40,871 nt of DNA from Ancylobacter novellus (GTDB lineage: Bacteria; Pseudomonadota; Alphaproteobacteria; Rhizobiales; Xanthobacteraceae): contig QFQD01000033.1 of NCBI GenBank assembly GCA_003241485.1, positions 1-40,871 of the forward strand, written 5' to 3'. Both the position numbers and the translations under genes were made by a program. Positions within the stretch are counted from its first letter, which is position 1; each line of letters opens with the position of its first letter. Below the pieces are notes generated by a model. That model did not search any database and was not told the DNA's origin. It saw only the letters and a program-made list of their open reading frames with translations. Below, piece by piece: positions 16,156 to 23,879 of the stretch.

Positions 16156-16932
16156 ATGCCCGTGACACCGATCGGTTCAGATCCCGCCAGCGCGGCGCTC
16201 ACCATTGACGGGCTGACCGTCGACTTCGCCGGCTTCCGGGCCGTCGACACCGTGTCCACCGTGATCGAGAATGGCGAGCTGCGGGTGCTGCTCGGCGCCA
16301 ATGGCGCCGGCAAGACCACGCTCATGGACCTCGTCTCCGGCAAGACCCGGCCGACGGCGGGCCGCGTCTTCCTCGGCAACGTCGAAATCACCGGGCTTGA
16401 GGAGCATCGCATCGCCCAGGCGGGCCTCGGGCGAAAGTTCCAGATCCCGAGCGTCTTCCGCGACCTCAGCGTGCGGCGCAATCTGGAGGTGGCCTCCTGC
16501 CGCAATCCCGGTGTGTTCGCCAATCTGCGGCTCGGCTTCCCGACGGCCCAGACACGGCGCGTCGAGGAAATCCTCGCCATGGTCGGGCTGGAGAGCAAGC
16601 AGGAGGTGGAGGCCGGGAGCCTCAGCCACGGCGAAACCCAGTGGCTGGAACTCGGCATGCTGATGGCGCAGGACCCGAAAGTCATCCTGCTCGACGAGCC
16701 CACCGCCGGCATGACCGAAGCCGAGACCATGAAGACCGCCGCCATCATCAAGGCGATGCGCGGCCGGCACACCATCGTCGTCGTCGAGCATGACATGGCC
16801 TTCGTGCGCGAGATCGCCAGCCGCATCACCGTCATGCATCTCGGCCGCATCTTGGCGGAAGGACCGATCACGGAAATCGAGACCAATCCCGATGTCCGCG
16901 CCGCCTATCTCGGTTCCAAGGGGATCCAGTGA
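16156..16932 (+). CDS. urtD: Urea/amide ABC transporter ATP-binding protein UrtD
   Basis: A 258-residue ABC ATPase. Walker A is GANGAGKTT, the signature region is LSHGETQWLELGMLM, Walker B is VILLDEPTAGM, and the switch His lies in VVEHDMAFV. The LSHGxxQWLE form of the signature is characteristic of UrtD, as opposed to LivG with LSYGxQR. It hydrolyses ATP in the cytoplasm together with UrtE to drive substrate import. Its stop codon shares one base with the start of urtE. Confidence 0.92.
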   Translation: MPVTPIGSDPASAALTIDGLTVDFAGFRAVDTVSTVIENGELRVLLGANGAGKTTLMDLVSGKTRPTAGRVFLGNVEITGLEEHRIAQAGLGRKFQIPSVFRDLSVRRNLEVASCRNPGVFANLRLGFPTAQTRRVEEILAMVGLESKQEVEAGSLSHGETQWLELGMLMAQDPKVILLDEPTAGMTEAETMKTAAIIKAMRGRHTIVVVEHDMAFVREIASRITVMHLGRILAEGPITEIETNPDVRAAYLGSKGIQ

Positions 16933-17639
16933 TGCTCACCCTGGAAAAGGTCGACAGCTTCTACGGCCGCAGCCACATCCTGCACGGTCTCGACCTCGAT
17001 GTGCCCGGCGGAAAGATCACCGCCATTGTCGGGCGCAACGGCACCGGCAAGACGACCCTGCTCAAAACCATCATGGGCCTCACCGACCGCACTGGCGGGC
17101 GCATCGTTCTCGACGGCAGGAATCTCGCCGCCGAGCCGACGCATCGGCGCGCCCGCGCCGGCATCGCCTATGTGCCGCAGGGCCGACAGATCATCCCGGA
17201 CTTCACCATCCGGGAGAACATATTGATGGGCGGCTTCGCCACGACGGGACGCGGACACCCGCGTTCGGGCGGCATCCCGCCGCTGGTGCCCAAGCTGTTC
17301 CCCTATCTCATGCAGAATCTCGACCGGCCGGGCGGCGTGCTCTCCGGCGGACAGCAGCAGCAGCTCGCCATCGCCCGCGCGCTCGCGGCCGAACCGAGCG
17401 TCCTGCTGCTCGACGAACCCACGGAAGGCATCCAGCCCAACATCGTCGAGGAGATCCAGAACATCGTCGTGCGGCTCAATTCGGAAGAGGGGCTGACCAT
17501 CATCCTGGTCGAGCAGAACGTCGCTTTCGCCCGCTCCGCCGGCCACCACTTCGCGCTGCTGGAGAAGGGCCGTGCCGTTGCCGCCGGCCCCATCGCCACG
17601 CTGACCGACGACCTCATTCACCGGCACATCGCCGTCTGA
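16932..17639 (+). CDS. urtE: Urea/amide ABC transporter ATP-binding protein UrtE
   Basis: A 235-residue ABC ATPase of the LivF/UrtE group. It starts MLTLEKVDSFYGRSHILHG; Walker A is GRNGTGKTT, the Q-loop is PQGRQIIPDFTIREN, the signature is LSGGQQQQLAIAR, and Walker B is VLLLDEPTEGIQPNIV. TEGIQP is typical of UrtE. A GTG at 16929 is an alternative start, but the ATG at 16932, sharing the A of the urtD TGA, gives the normal family N-terminus. It partners UrtD and completes the five-gene transporter. Confidence 0.9.
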   Translation: MLTLEKVDSFYGRSHILHGLDLDVPGGKITAIVGRNGTGKTTLLKTIMGLTDRTGGRIVLDGRNLAAEPTHRRARAGIAYVPQGRQIIPDFTIRENILMGGFATTGRGHPRSGGIPPLVPKLFPYLMQNLDRPGGVLSGGQQQQLAIARALAAEPSVLLLDEPTEGIQPNIVEEIQNIVVRLNSEEGLTIILVEQNVAFARSAGHHFALLEKGRAVAAGPIATLTDDLIHRHIAV

Positions 17640-17685
17640 TCCGTTCCCAGACCGTCCCGCGACGGCGCCACTCAGGAGGAATGCC

Positions 17686-18726
17686 ATGCAGCATGGAGAC
17701 ATCACGTCGAGCGCCGATTCCGTCGGCGTTGCCGTCGTCAACTACAAGATGCCGCGCCTGCACACCCGGGCCGAGGTGCTCGCCAATGCCCGCAAGATCG
17801 CCGACATGCTCGTCGGCATGAAGCGTGGCCTGCCGGGAATGGATCTGGTGATCTTCCCGGAATACTCGACCCACGGGATCATGTACGACCCGGCGGAAAT
17901 GTACGAGACCGCGTCGCAGGTACCCGGCGAGGAAACCGAGATCTTCGCCGAGGCCTGCCGCGCTGCCGGCGTGTGGGGCGTGTTTTCCCTCACCGGCGAG
18001 CGCCATGAGCAGCACCCCGACAAGGCTCCCTACAACACGCTGATCCTGATGAACGACAAGGGCGAGATCGTTCAGAAATACCGCAAGATCATGCCCTGGG
18101 TGCCGATCGAGGGGTGGTATCCCGGCGACTGCACCTATGTCTCCGACGGCCCGAAGGGCATGAAGATCAGCCTCATCATCTGCGACGACGGCAACTACCC
18201 GGAAATCTGGCGCGACTGCGCGATGAAGGGCGCCGAACTCATCGTGCGCTGCCAGGGCTACATGTATCCCGCCAAGGAGCAGCAGGTGGTCATGGCCAAG
18301 GCGATGGCCTGGGCCAACAATGTCTATGTGGCGGTGGCCAACGCCGCCGGGTTCGACGGCGTCTATACCTATTTCGGCCGGTCCACGATCGTCGGCTTCG
18401 ACGGGCGCACGCTGGGCGAATGCGGCGAGGAAGAATACGGCATCCAGTACGCCCAACTCTCCATTCCGCTGATCCGCGAGGCGCGCAGCAAGGGGCAGGC
18501 GCAGAACCACCTCTACAAGCTGCTGCACCGTGGCTACACCGGCATGATCAATTCCGGTGAGGACGTGCGCGGCACCTGCGCGCTGCCCTTCGAGTTCTAC
18601 AAGAAATGGGCGAACGATCCCGAAGGCACACGTGACATGGTGGAGGCCATCACGCGCTCAGCACCGGGCGTCGAGGACTGCCCGATCGAGGGCATCCCCA
18701 CCAAGGTCACCACCGGCCACCGCTGA
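17686..18726 (+). CDS. amiE: Aliphatic amidase
   Basis: A 346-residue nitrilase-superfamily amidase that hydrolyses short aliphatic amides such as acetamide to the acid and ammonia. The catalytic residues sit at the same numbers as in P. aeruginosa AmiE: E59 (FPEY), K134 (KYRK), E142 (IEGW) and C166 (IICDDGN). Long stretches match that enzyme, and the length fits AmiE (about 346) better than formamidase AmiF (about 334). The enzyme is cytoplasmic. GGAGG lies seven bases before the ATG, and the gap to urtE is 46 bases, so it is cotranscribed with the transporter behind the second ANTAR-type leader. In Pseudomonas the homologous gene is induced through AmiC/AmiR, which fits the genes upstream here. 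Confidence 0.95.
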   Translation: MQHGDITSSADSVGVAVVNYKMPRLHTRAEVLANARKIADMLVGMKRGLPGMDLVIFPEYSTHGIMYDPAEMYETASQVPGEETEIFAEACRAAGVWGVFSLTGERHEQHPDKAPYNTLILMNDKGEIVQKYRKIMPWVPIEGWYPGDCTYVSDGPKGMKISLIICDDGNYPEIWRDCAMKGAELIVRCQGYMYPAKEQQVVMAKAMAWANNVYVAVANAAGFDGVYTYFGRSTIVGFDGRTLGECGEEEYGIQYAQLSIPLIREARSKGQAQNHLYKLLHRGYTGMINSGEDVRGTCALPFEFYKKWANDPEGTRDMVEAITRSAPGVEDCPIEGIPTKVTTGHR

Positions 18727-18741
18727 ACCTCCCCTGCCCGG

Positions 18742-18764
18742 CCGATGCGCCAGTGGCGCATCGG
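18742..18764 (+). other. Perfect 10-bp hairpin between amiE and ureE
   Basis: CCGATGCGCC and GGCGCATCGG enclose AGT. The following bases (TTCGTCTTCTCC) are only moderately T-rich, so it may be a partial terminator that lowers urease expression relative to amidase, or an mRNA-processing or stability element. Confidence 0.6.
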
Positions 18765-18789
18765 TTCGTCTTCTCCCGGAACCGGTGCC

Positions 18790-19278
18790 ATGACCGAACC
18801 TGCCGACCTTCAAACCGACGGGGGCGTGCTCCTTGTCTCGTCCCTCGTCGGATCGCGGCTCGACCACGATCTCGGCCACCGGCTGCACCATATGGAGCAT
18901 GACGGGACGGTCGAGACCGTGCGGCTCGAGACCCGCGACATGACCCGTCGGCGGCTGCGGGTCGTCACGGACCGAGGCACGGCGTGCCTTATCGCCCTGC
19001 CGCGCAGCGAGCAGCTTTTCGACGGCGCGGTCCTGCTGCTGGAGCCCGGCCGCGCCATCGTCGTGCGCGCGCTCGAACAGGCGTGGCTGCGGCTGCGCCC
19101 TTCAAGCCTGCCGGATGCGCTTCAGCTCGGCTATGCCGCCGGCAACCTGCACTGGAAGGTGCGGTTCAATGGCGGCGACGTCGAGGTGGCGCTCGAAGCA
19201 CCGCGCCAGGCCTATCTCGACCGCGTGCGCGACCTCATCGCCGAGGGCCGCGTGGCGGTCGTCGGGGCAGATGGCTGA
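18790..19278 (+). CDS. ureE: Urease accessory protein UreE (divergent nickel metallochaperone)
   Basis: A 162-residue protein with the UreE layout: an N-terminal peptide-binding-like domain (RLETRDMTRRRLRVVTDRG), the central LFDGAVLLLE segment, and the metal-binding domain with LGYAAGNLHWKVRF. H121 in GNLHW corresponds to the single conserved His of UreE (H96 in Klebsiella). The other His pair of that domain is missing, and there is no His-rich C-terminal tail. Instead the N-terminal region has a His cluster (H26, H30, H33, H34, H37). UreE delivers Ni(II) to UreG and the urease apoenzyme in the cytoplasm. It is the first gene of the urease cluster and lies three bases before ureF. Confidence 0.8.
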   Translation: MTEPADLQTDGGVLLVSSLVGSRLDHDLGHRLHHMEHDGTVETVRLETRDMTRRRLRVVTDRGTACLIALPRSEQLFDGAVLLLEPGRAIVVRALEQAWLRLRPSSLPDALQLGYAAGNLHWKVRFNGGDVEVALEAPRQAYLDRVRDLIAEGRVAVVGADG

Positions 19279-19281
19279 GCC

Positions 19282-19962
19282 ATGCAGACCTCCGCCCTAC
19301 TGCTCGCCCTGCGCTTCGGTGACACCGCCTTCCCGAGCGGCGGCTTTGCTTTCTCGCAGGGTCTCGAAGGGCTGGCAGCGGTCTATGGTGCCCGGCCGGA
19401 TGCCGCAGCCATCGCTGGCTTTCTCGAAGAGCAGCTGCGCCATCGCTGGGGGCCGGCCGAACGGGTGACACTCGTGCAATGCCACCGCGCGCATGGCGAC
19501 ATCGATGCCATCGCCGCGCTCGATCGCGATCTCGACCTGTCGAGCTTCAGCGAACCGCTGCGGCTCGGCGCCCGGCGCAACGGGGCCGCATTGCTCGCCA
19601 CCCATGGGCGGCTCGGCACGCAAGGCGCGGCGGCCTATCGCGCACAGGTCATGGCGGGTGTGGCACCGGGCACCCTCGCGGCAGTGCAGGGACTGCTGTG
19701 GCACGGCTGCGGCCTCGACGAAGCGTCCGCCGAGCTCCTTGCGGGATACCAGCTTGTCGCCGGCGGACTCGCGGCGGCCACGAGGCTCGGTCTGATCGGC
19801 GCGCTCGGCGCCCAGCAGATGATGCCGGGCCTGCTCGACACCGTGGCCTCCGTCTGCGCCGAGCCTGTGGCACCCGACGCCGAGCCGGCCGGCTTCGCGC
19901 CCTTTTCCGACATCGCCGCCGCGCGACAGGCCCGCCTGCCGCTGCGCCTGTTTTCCAACTGA
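19282..19962 (+). CDS. ureF: Urease accessory protein UreF
   Basis: A 226-residue all-helical UreF-type protein. The N-terminal pattern FGDTAFPSGGFAFSQGLE corresponds to the family motif around the conserved Ser-Gln-Gly-Leu-Glu. The rest is diverged but keeps length and helix pattern. UreF joins UreD and UreG in the complex that loads nickel into apo-urease, acting as an activator and fidelity factor for the UreG GTPase. The gene is coupled to ureE (three bases) and precedes ureAB by nine bases. Confidence 0.82.
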   Translation: MQTSALLLALRFGDTAFPSGGFAFSQGLEGLAAVYGARPDAAAIAGFLEEQLRHRWGPAERVTLVQCHRAHGDIDAIAALDRDLDLSSFSEPLRLGARRNGAALLATHGRLGTQGAAAYRAQVMAGVAPGTLAAVQGLLWHGCGLDEASAELLAGYQLVAGGLAAATRLGLIGALGAQQMMPGLLDTVASVCAEPVAPDAEPAGFAPFSDIAAARQARLPLRLFSN

Positions 19963-19971
19963 GAGGCGACC

Positions 19972-20664
<693 letters not shown>

Positions 20665-20685
20665 ATTTCACGAAGGAGACGAGCC

Positions 20686-22395
20686 ATGGCCCGTATGAGC
20701 CGCGCCGATTATGCCGCCATGTACGGCCCCACCACCGGCGACGGCGTGCGCCTCGGCGACACGTCGCTGATCGCCGTGGTCGAGAAGGATTACGCCGTCT
20801 ATGGCGAGGAATGCCTGCATGGCGGCGGCAAGACGCTGCGCGACGGCATGGGTACGGTCGCCGGGCTGACCAGCGCCGAGGGCGCGCTCGACATGCTCTT
20901 GTGCAACGTGCTGGTCATCGACGCGGTGCTCGGTGTGGTGAAGGGCGATCTCGGCATCAAGGATGGGCGCATCGTCGGCATCGGCAAGGCCGGCAACCCC
21001 GCCATCATGGACGGGGTGGATCCGCGCCTGCGTGTCGCCGCCTCCACCACGGTCCGCGATTGCGAGGGGATGATCGCCACTGCCGGCGCCATCGACGTGC
21101 ATGTGCATTTCGACAGTGCTCAATTGTGCGAGCACGCCATCGCTTCCGGCATCACCACCATGATCGGCGGCTCGCTCGGCCCCATCACCGTCGGCATCGA
21201 CTGTGGCGGGCCGTTCAATGTCGGCAAGATGCTGCAGGCGTCCGAAGCCTGGCCGATCAATTTCGGCTTTCTCGGCCGTGGCAACTCGCATCTGCCGGCC
21301 TCGCTGGTCGAGCAGATGCGCACCGGCTGCCTCGGGCTGAAGCTGCACGAGGACTGGGGCTCGATGCCCGCCGCGATCGACGCCTGCCTGAAAGTGGCGG
21401 ACGATCTCGACTTCCAGGTGCAGATCCACACCGACACGCTGAACGAAAGCGGCTTCCTGGAAGACACGCTGGCCGCCATCGCCGGCCGTACGATCCATAT
21501 GTACCACACCGAGGGCGCCGGCGGCGGGCACGCGCCCGACATCATCCGGGTGGCCGGCTACAGCCATTGCCTGCCCTCCTCCACCAACCCGACCAACCCC
21601 TACACGGTCAACACCTTCGACGAACACCTCGACATGACGATGGTGTGCCACCACCTGAACCCGGCGATCCCGGAGGACGTGGCCTTCGCCGAAAGCCGCA
21701 TCCGGCCGCAAACCATCGCGGCGGAAGACATCCTGCACGACCTCGGCGCCATCTCCATGCTCGGCTCGGACAGTCAAGGCATGGGGCGCATTCACGAGGT
21801 CATCACCCGCACCTGGCAGCTTGCCTCCAAGATGAAGGACCAGCGCGGGCGGCTGCCGGAGGAGCAGACCTTCGGCGACAATGAGCGCATCCGCCGCTAC
21901 ATCGCCAAATACACCATCAACGCCGCCCGCACCTTCGGCATCGACGCCCATGTCGGTTCGCTGGAGGACGGCAAGATGGCCGACATCGTGGTGTGGCGCC
22001 CAGCCTATTTCGGCGCCAAGCCCGAACTCGTCATCAAGAGCGGGTTCATCGCCTGGGGCGCGATGGGCGATAGCGCCGCCTCGCTGATGACCTGCGAACC
22101 GGTGGCGCTGCGCCCGCAATGGGGCGCCTTCGCCGGCGCCGCCAAGGCGCTCTCGGCCTGTTTCGTCCATCCCTTCGCCATCGAGGACAACCTCGCCGGC
22201 ACGCTCGGCCTTACCAAGGCCCTGCTCCCCGCCCGCGGCACGCGCACGCTCTCCAAGCGCGACATGCTGCGCAACGACGCCCTGCCGTCGATCGAGGTCA
22301 ACCCGTCCACCTTCGACGTCTTCGTCGACGGTGTGCTGGCCACCTGCGCGCCCGCGACCAGGCTGCCGCTCGCGCAGCGCTACATGCTGAGGTGA
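20686..22395 (+). CDS. ureC: Urease alpha subunit (catalytic), divergent
   Basis: A 569-residue amidohydrolase subunit that hydrolyses urea to ammonia and carbamate. The di-nickel ligands are present: H139 and H141 (DVHVH), the carbamylated lysine K219 (GLKLHEDWGS), H248 (QIHTDTLNES), H274 (HMYHTEGAGGGHAPD) and D362 (SDSQGMG). The flap residues C321, H322 and H323 and the substrate-site R of ESRIRPQTIAAEDILHD are also present. The region after the first nickel site is unusual. Residues 142-178 read FDSAQLCEHAIASG and later GGSLGPITVGIDCGGPFN, where standard ureases have PQQ...ALASG and GTGP...THATTCTPGPW. It is about three residues shorter there and lacks the TPGPW motif. All catalytic residues suggest an active enzyme of a separate urease lineage. 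Confidence 0.93.
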   Translation: MARMSRADYAAMYGPTTGDGVRLGDTSLIAVVEKDYAVYGEECLHGGGKTLRDGMGTVAGLTSAEGALDMLLCNVLVIDAVLGVVKGDLGIKDGRIVGIGKAGNPAIMDGVDPRLRVAASTTVRDCEGMIATAGAIDVHVHFDSAQLCEHAIASGITTMIGGSLGPITVGIDCGGPFNVGKMLQASEAWPINFGFLGRGNSHLPASLVEQMRTGCLGLKLHEDWGSMPAAIDACLKVADDLDFQVQIHTDTLNESGFLEDTLAAIAGRTIHMYHTEGAGGGHAPDIIRVAGYSHCLPSSTNPTNPYTVNTFDEHLDMTMVCHHLNPAIPEDVAFAESRIRPQTIAAEDILHDLGAISMLGSDSQGMGRIHEVITRTWQLASKMKDQRGRLPEEQTFGDNERIRRYIAKYTINAARTFGIDAHVGSLEDGKMADIVVWRPAYFGAKPELVIKSGFIAWGAMGDSAASLMTCEPVALRPQWGAFAGAAKALSACFVHPFAIEDNLAGTLGLTKALLPARGTRTLSKRDMLRNDALPSIEVNPSTFDVFVDGVLATCAPATRLPLAQRYMLR

Positions 22396-22399
22396 GGCG

Positions 22400-23056
22400 A
22401 TGAACGATCTTTCTCCCTCCCGCCAGCCCGTCCCGCCGGGACGACCCGCCAACGCCGCCCGCATCGGCATTGGCGGGCCGGTCGGCTCGGGCAAGACAGC
22501 GCTGATCGAGGCGCTGCTGCCGGTGTTTGCGCGACGCGGCATTTCGGTGGCGGTCGTCACCAATGATCTCGTCACCGCAGAGGATGCCGAACGCCTGCGC
22601 CGTTCCGGCATCATCGATCCCGCCCGTGTGCTGGCGGTGGAGGCCGGCGCCTGCCCGCACACCGTGATCCGCGAGGATCCCACCCTCAACATCCTCGCCG
22701 CCGACGAACTCGACGCCCGCTTTCCCGGCCTCGAACTGGTCATCATCGAATCCGGCGGCGACAACCTCGCCTCGACCTTCTCGCTCGATCTCGTGGACTG
22801 GTGGATTTTCGTCATCGACGTCGCGGGCGGCGGCGACATTCCGCGCAAGCGCGGGCCCGGCGTGCTGCAATGCGACCTGCTGGTGGTGAACAAGGTCGAC
22901 CTCGCCCCCCATGTCGGGGTTGATCTCGACCTGATGCTCGCGGAAGCACGGGCGGTGCGCGCGGGCGCGCCGATCATCGCCACGGCCTGCCGTTCCGGCC
23001 TCAACATCGAGGCGGTGGCGGATGCGATCTCCCAGGCGGTTCTGGTCGGCCGATGA
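22400..23056 (+). CDS. ureG: Urease accessory GTPase UreG
   Basis: A 218-residue SIMIBI GTPase. The P-loop is GGPVGSGKTALIEAL, the metal-binding Cys-Pro-His motif is GACPHTVIRED, the switch region is ESGGDNLASTFS, and the guanine specificity motif is VVNKVDLAPHVG. It dimerises with Ni and GTP and releases nickel to apo-urease held by UreD and UreF. There is no His-rich N-terminal extension. The start lies four bases after the ureC stop and the end overlaps ureD by four bases. Confidence 0.93.
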   Translation: MNDLSPSRQPVPPGRPANAARIGIGGPVGSGKTALIEALLPVFARRGISVAVVTNDLVTAEDAERLRRSGIIDPARVLAVEAGACPHTVIREDPTLNILAADELDARFPGLELVIIESGGDNLASTFSLDLVDWWIFVIDVAGGGDIPRKRGPGVLQCDLLVVNKVDLAPHVGVDLDLMLAEARAVRAGAPIIATACRSGLNIEAVADAISQAVLVGR

Positions 23057-23877
23057 ATGCCCCCCTCGCCGGCCTGCGCCGACCGGAACTCGACATCGCG
23101 GTGGAACGGCGGGGCGCGGCGAGCTGCCTTGTCGGGCGGTATGTGACCTATCCCTTCCACCTCACGCGGGCCTTCACGCTCGATGCGGCATGCCCGGAGG
23201 TGGCGACGCTCTACATGCAGTCCTCCTCCGGCGGATTCTACGCCGGCGAGGACCTGACGGTGCGGGTGCGGATCGGCACGGGCGCGGCGCTGCATCTCAC
23301 CACGCAGGCCTCGACGCTGGTGCATGGCGACTGCGGCCGGCCGGCCCGGATGCGGGTCCTCATCGAGGTGGCCGCGGGGGGCTTTCTCGCCTACACGCCC
23401 GATCCGCAGATCCTGTTTCCCGGCGCCGCGTCAGACACACGGGTGGAGATCGCCCTGCAGGGCGATGGCGCGGCCTTCCTCACCGACGGACTGCTTGTGC
23501 ACGACCCCAACAGGGCGGGCGGCGCGCCGCTCTCCTACAAGAGTCGCGTCGACGTGCGGCGCGACGGCCAGCTGGTCGCCAGCGACCGTCAGGTGATCGA
23601 CGGCTCCCACCTCGCCCGGCCAGACGGACCGCTGCACGGTCATCGCGTCGCCGCCAGCGGGCTGTGGCTCGCCGTGCCCGCCGATGCGCACGGCTTCGAG
23701 GACGCTCTCGCCTACGCTGGTTGCCTCGCCGGCGTCAGCGCGCTGCCCAACGGGGCCGGCTTGGGCCTAAGGCTGCTGGCGCGGGACGGGGCCGCGCATG
23801 AGGCGGCCATGCGCGCCGCCTTCGTCCATGTCTTCGCCGCGCATTTCGGCGTGCCGCCGGCGCTGCGCCGCAAATAG
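23053..23877 (+). CDS. ureD: Urease accessory protein UreD
   Basis: A 274-residue beta-rich UreD/UreH-type protein. Visible family features are the stretch TLYMQSSSGGFYAGEDLTV, the TTQASTLVHG segment, GGFLAYTPDPQILFPGA, and the VDVRRDGQLVASDR strand. It is the scaffold that binds apo-urease and carries nickel from UreG through an internal tunnel. Its ATG overlaps the ureG stop. The stop codon lies two bases from the stop of the VWA gene on the other strand, so there is no room for a terminator between the two converging operons. Confidence 0.9.
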   Translation: MNAPLAGLRRPELDIAVERRGAASCLVGRYVTYPFHLTRAFTLDAACPEVATLYMQSSSGGFYAGEDLTVRVRIGTGAALHLTTQASTLVHGDCGRPARMRVLIEVAAGGFLAYTPDPQILFPGAASDTRVEIALQGDGAAFLTDGLLVHDPNRAGGAPLSYKSRVDVRRDGQLVASDRQVIDGSHLARPDGPLHGHRVAASGLWLAVPADAHGFEDALAYAGCLAGVSALPNGAGLGLRLLARDGAAHEAAMRAAFVHVFAAHFGVPPALRRK

Positions 23878-23879
23878 GC

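Noticed and set aside
20686..22395. UreC as another amidohydrolase such as dihydropyrimidinase
   Set aside because: Urease-specific motifs (GLKLHEDWGS, HTEGAGGGHAPD, CHHLNP, ESRIR) and the adjacent ureAB and accessory genes fix the family.
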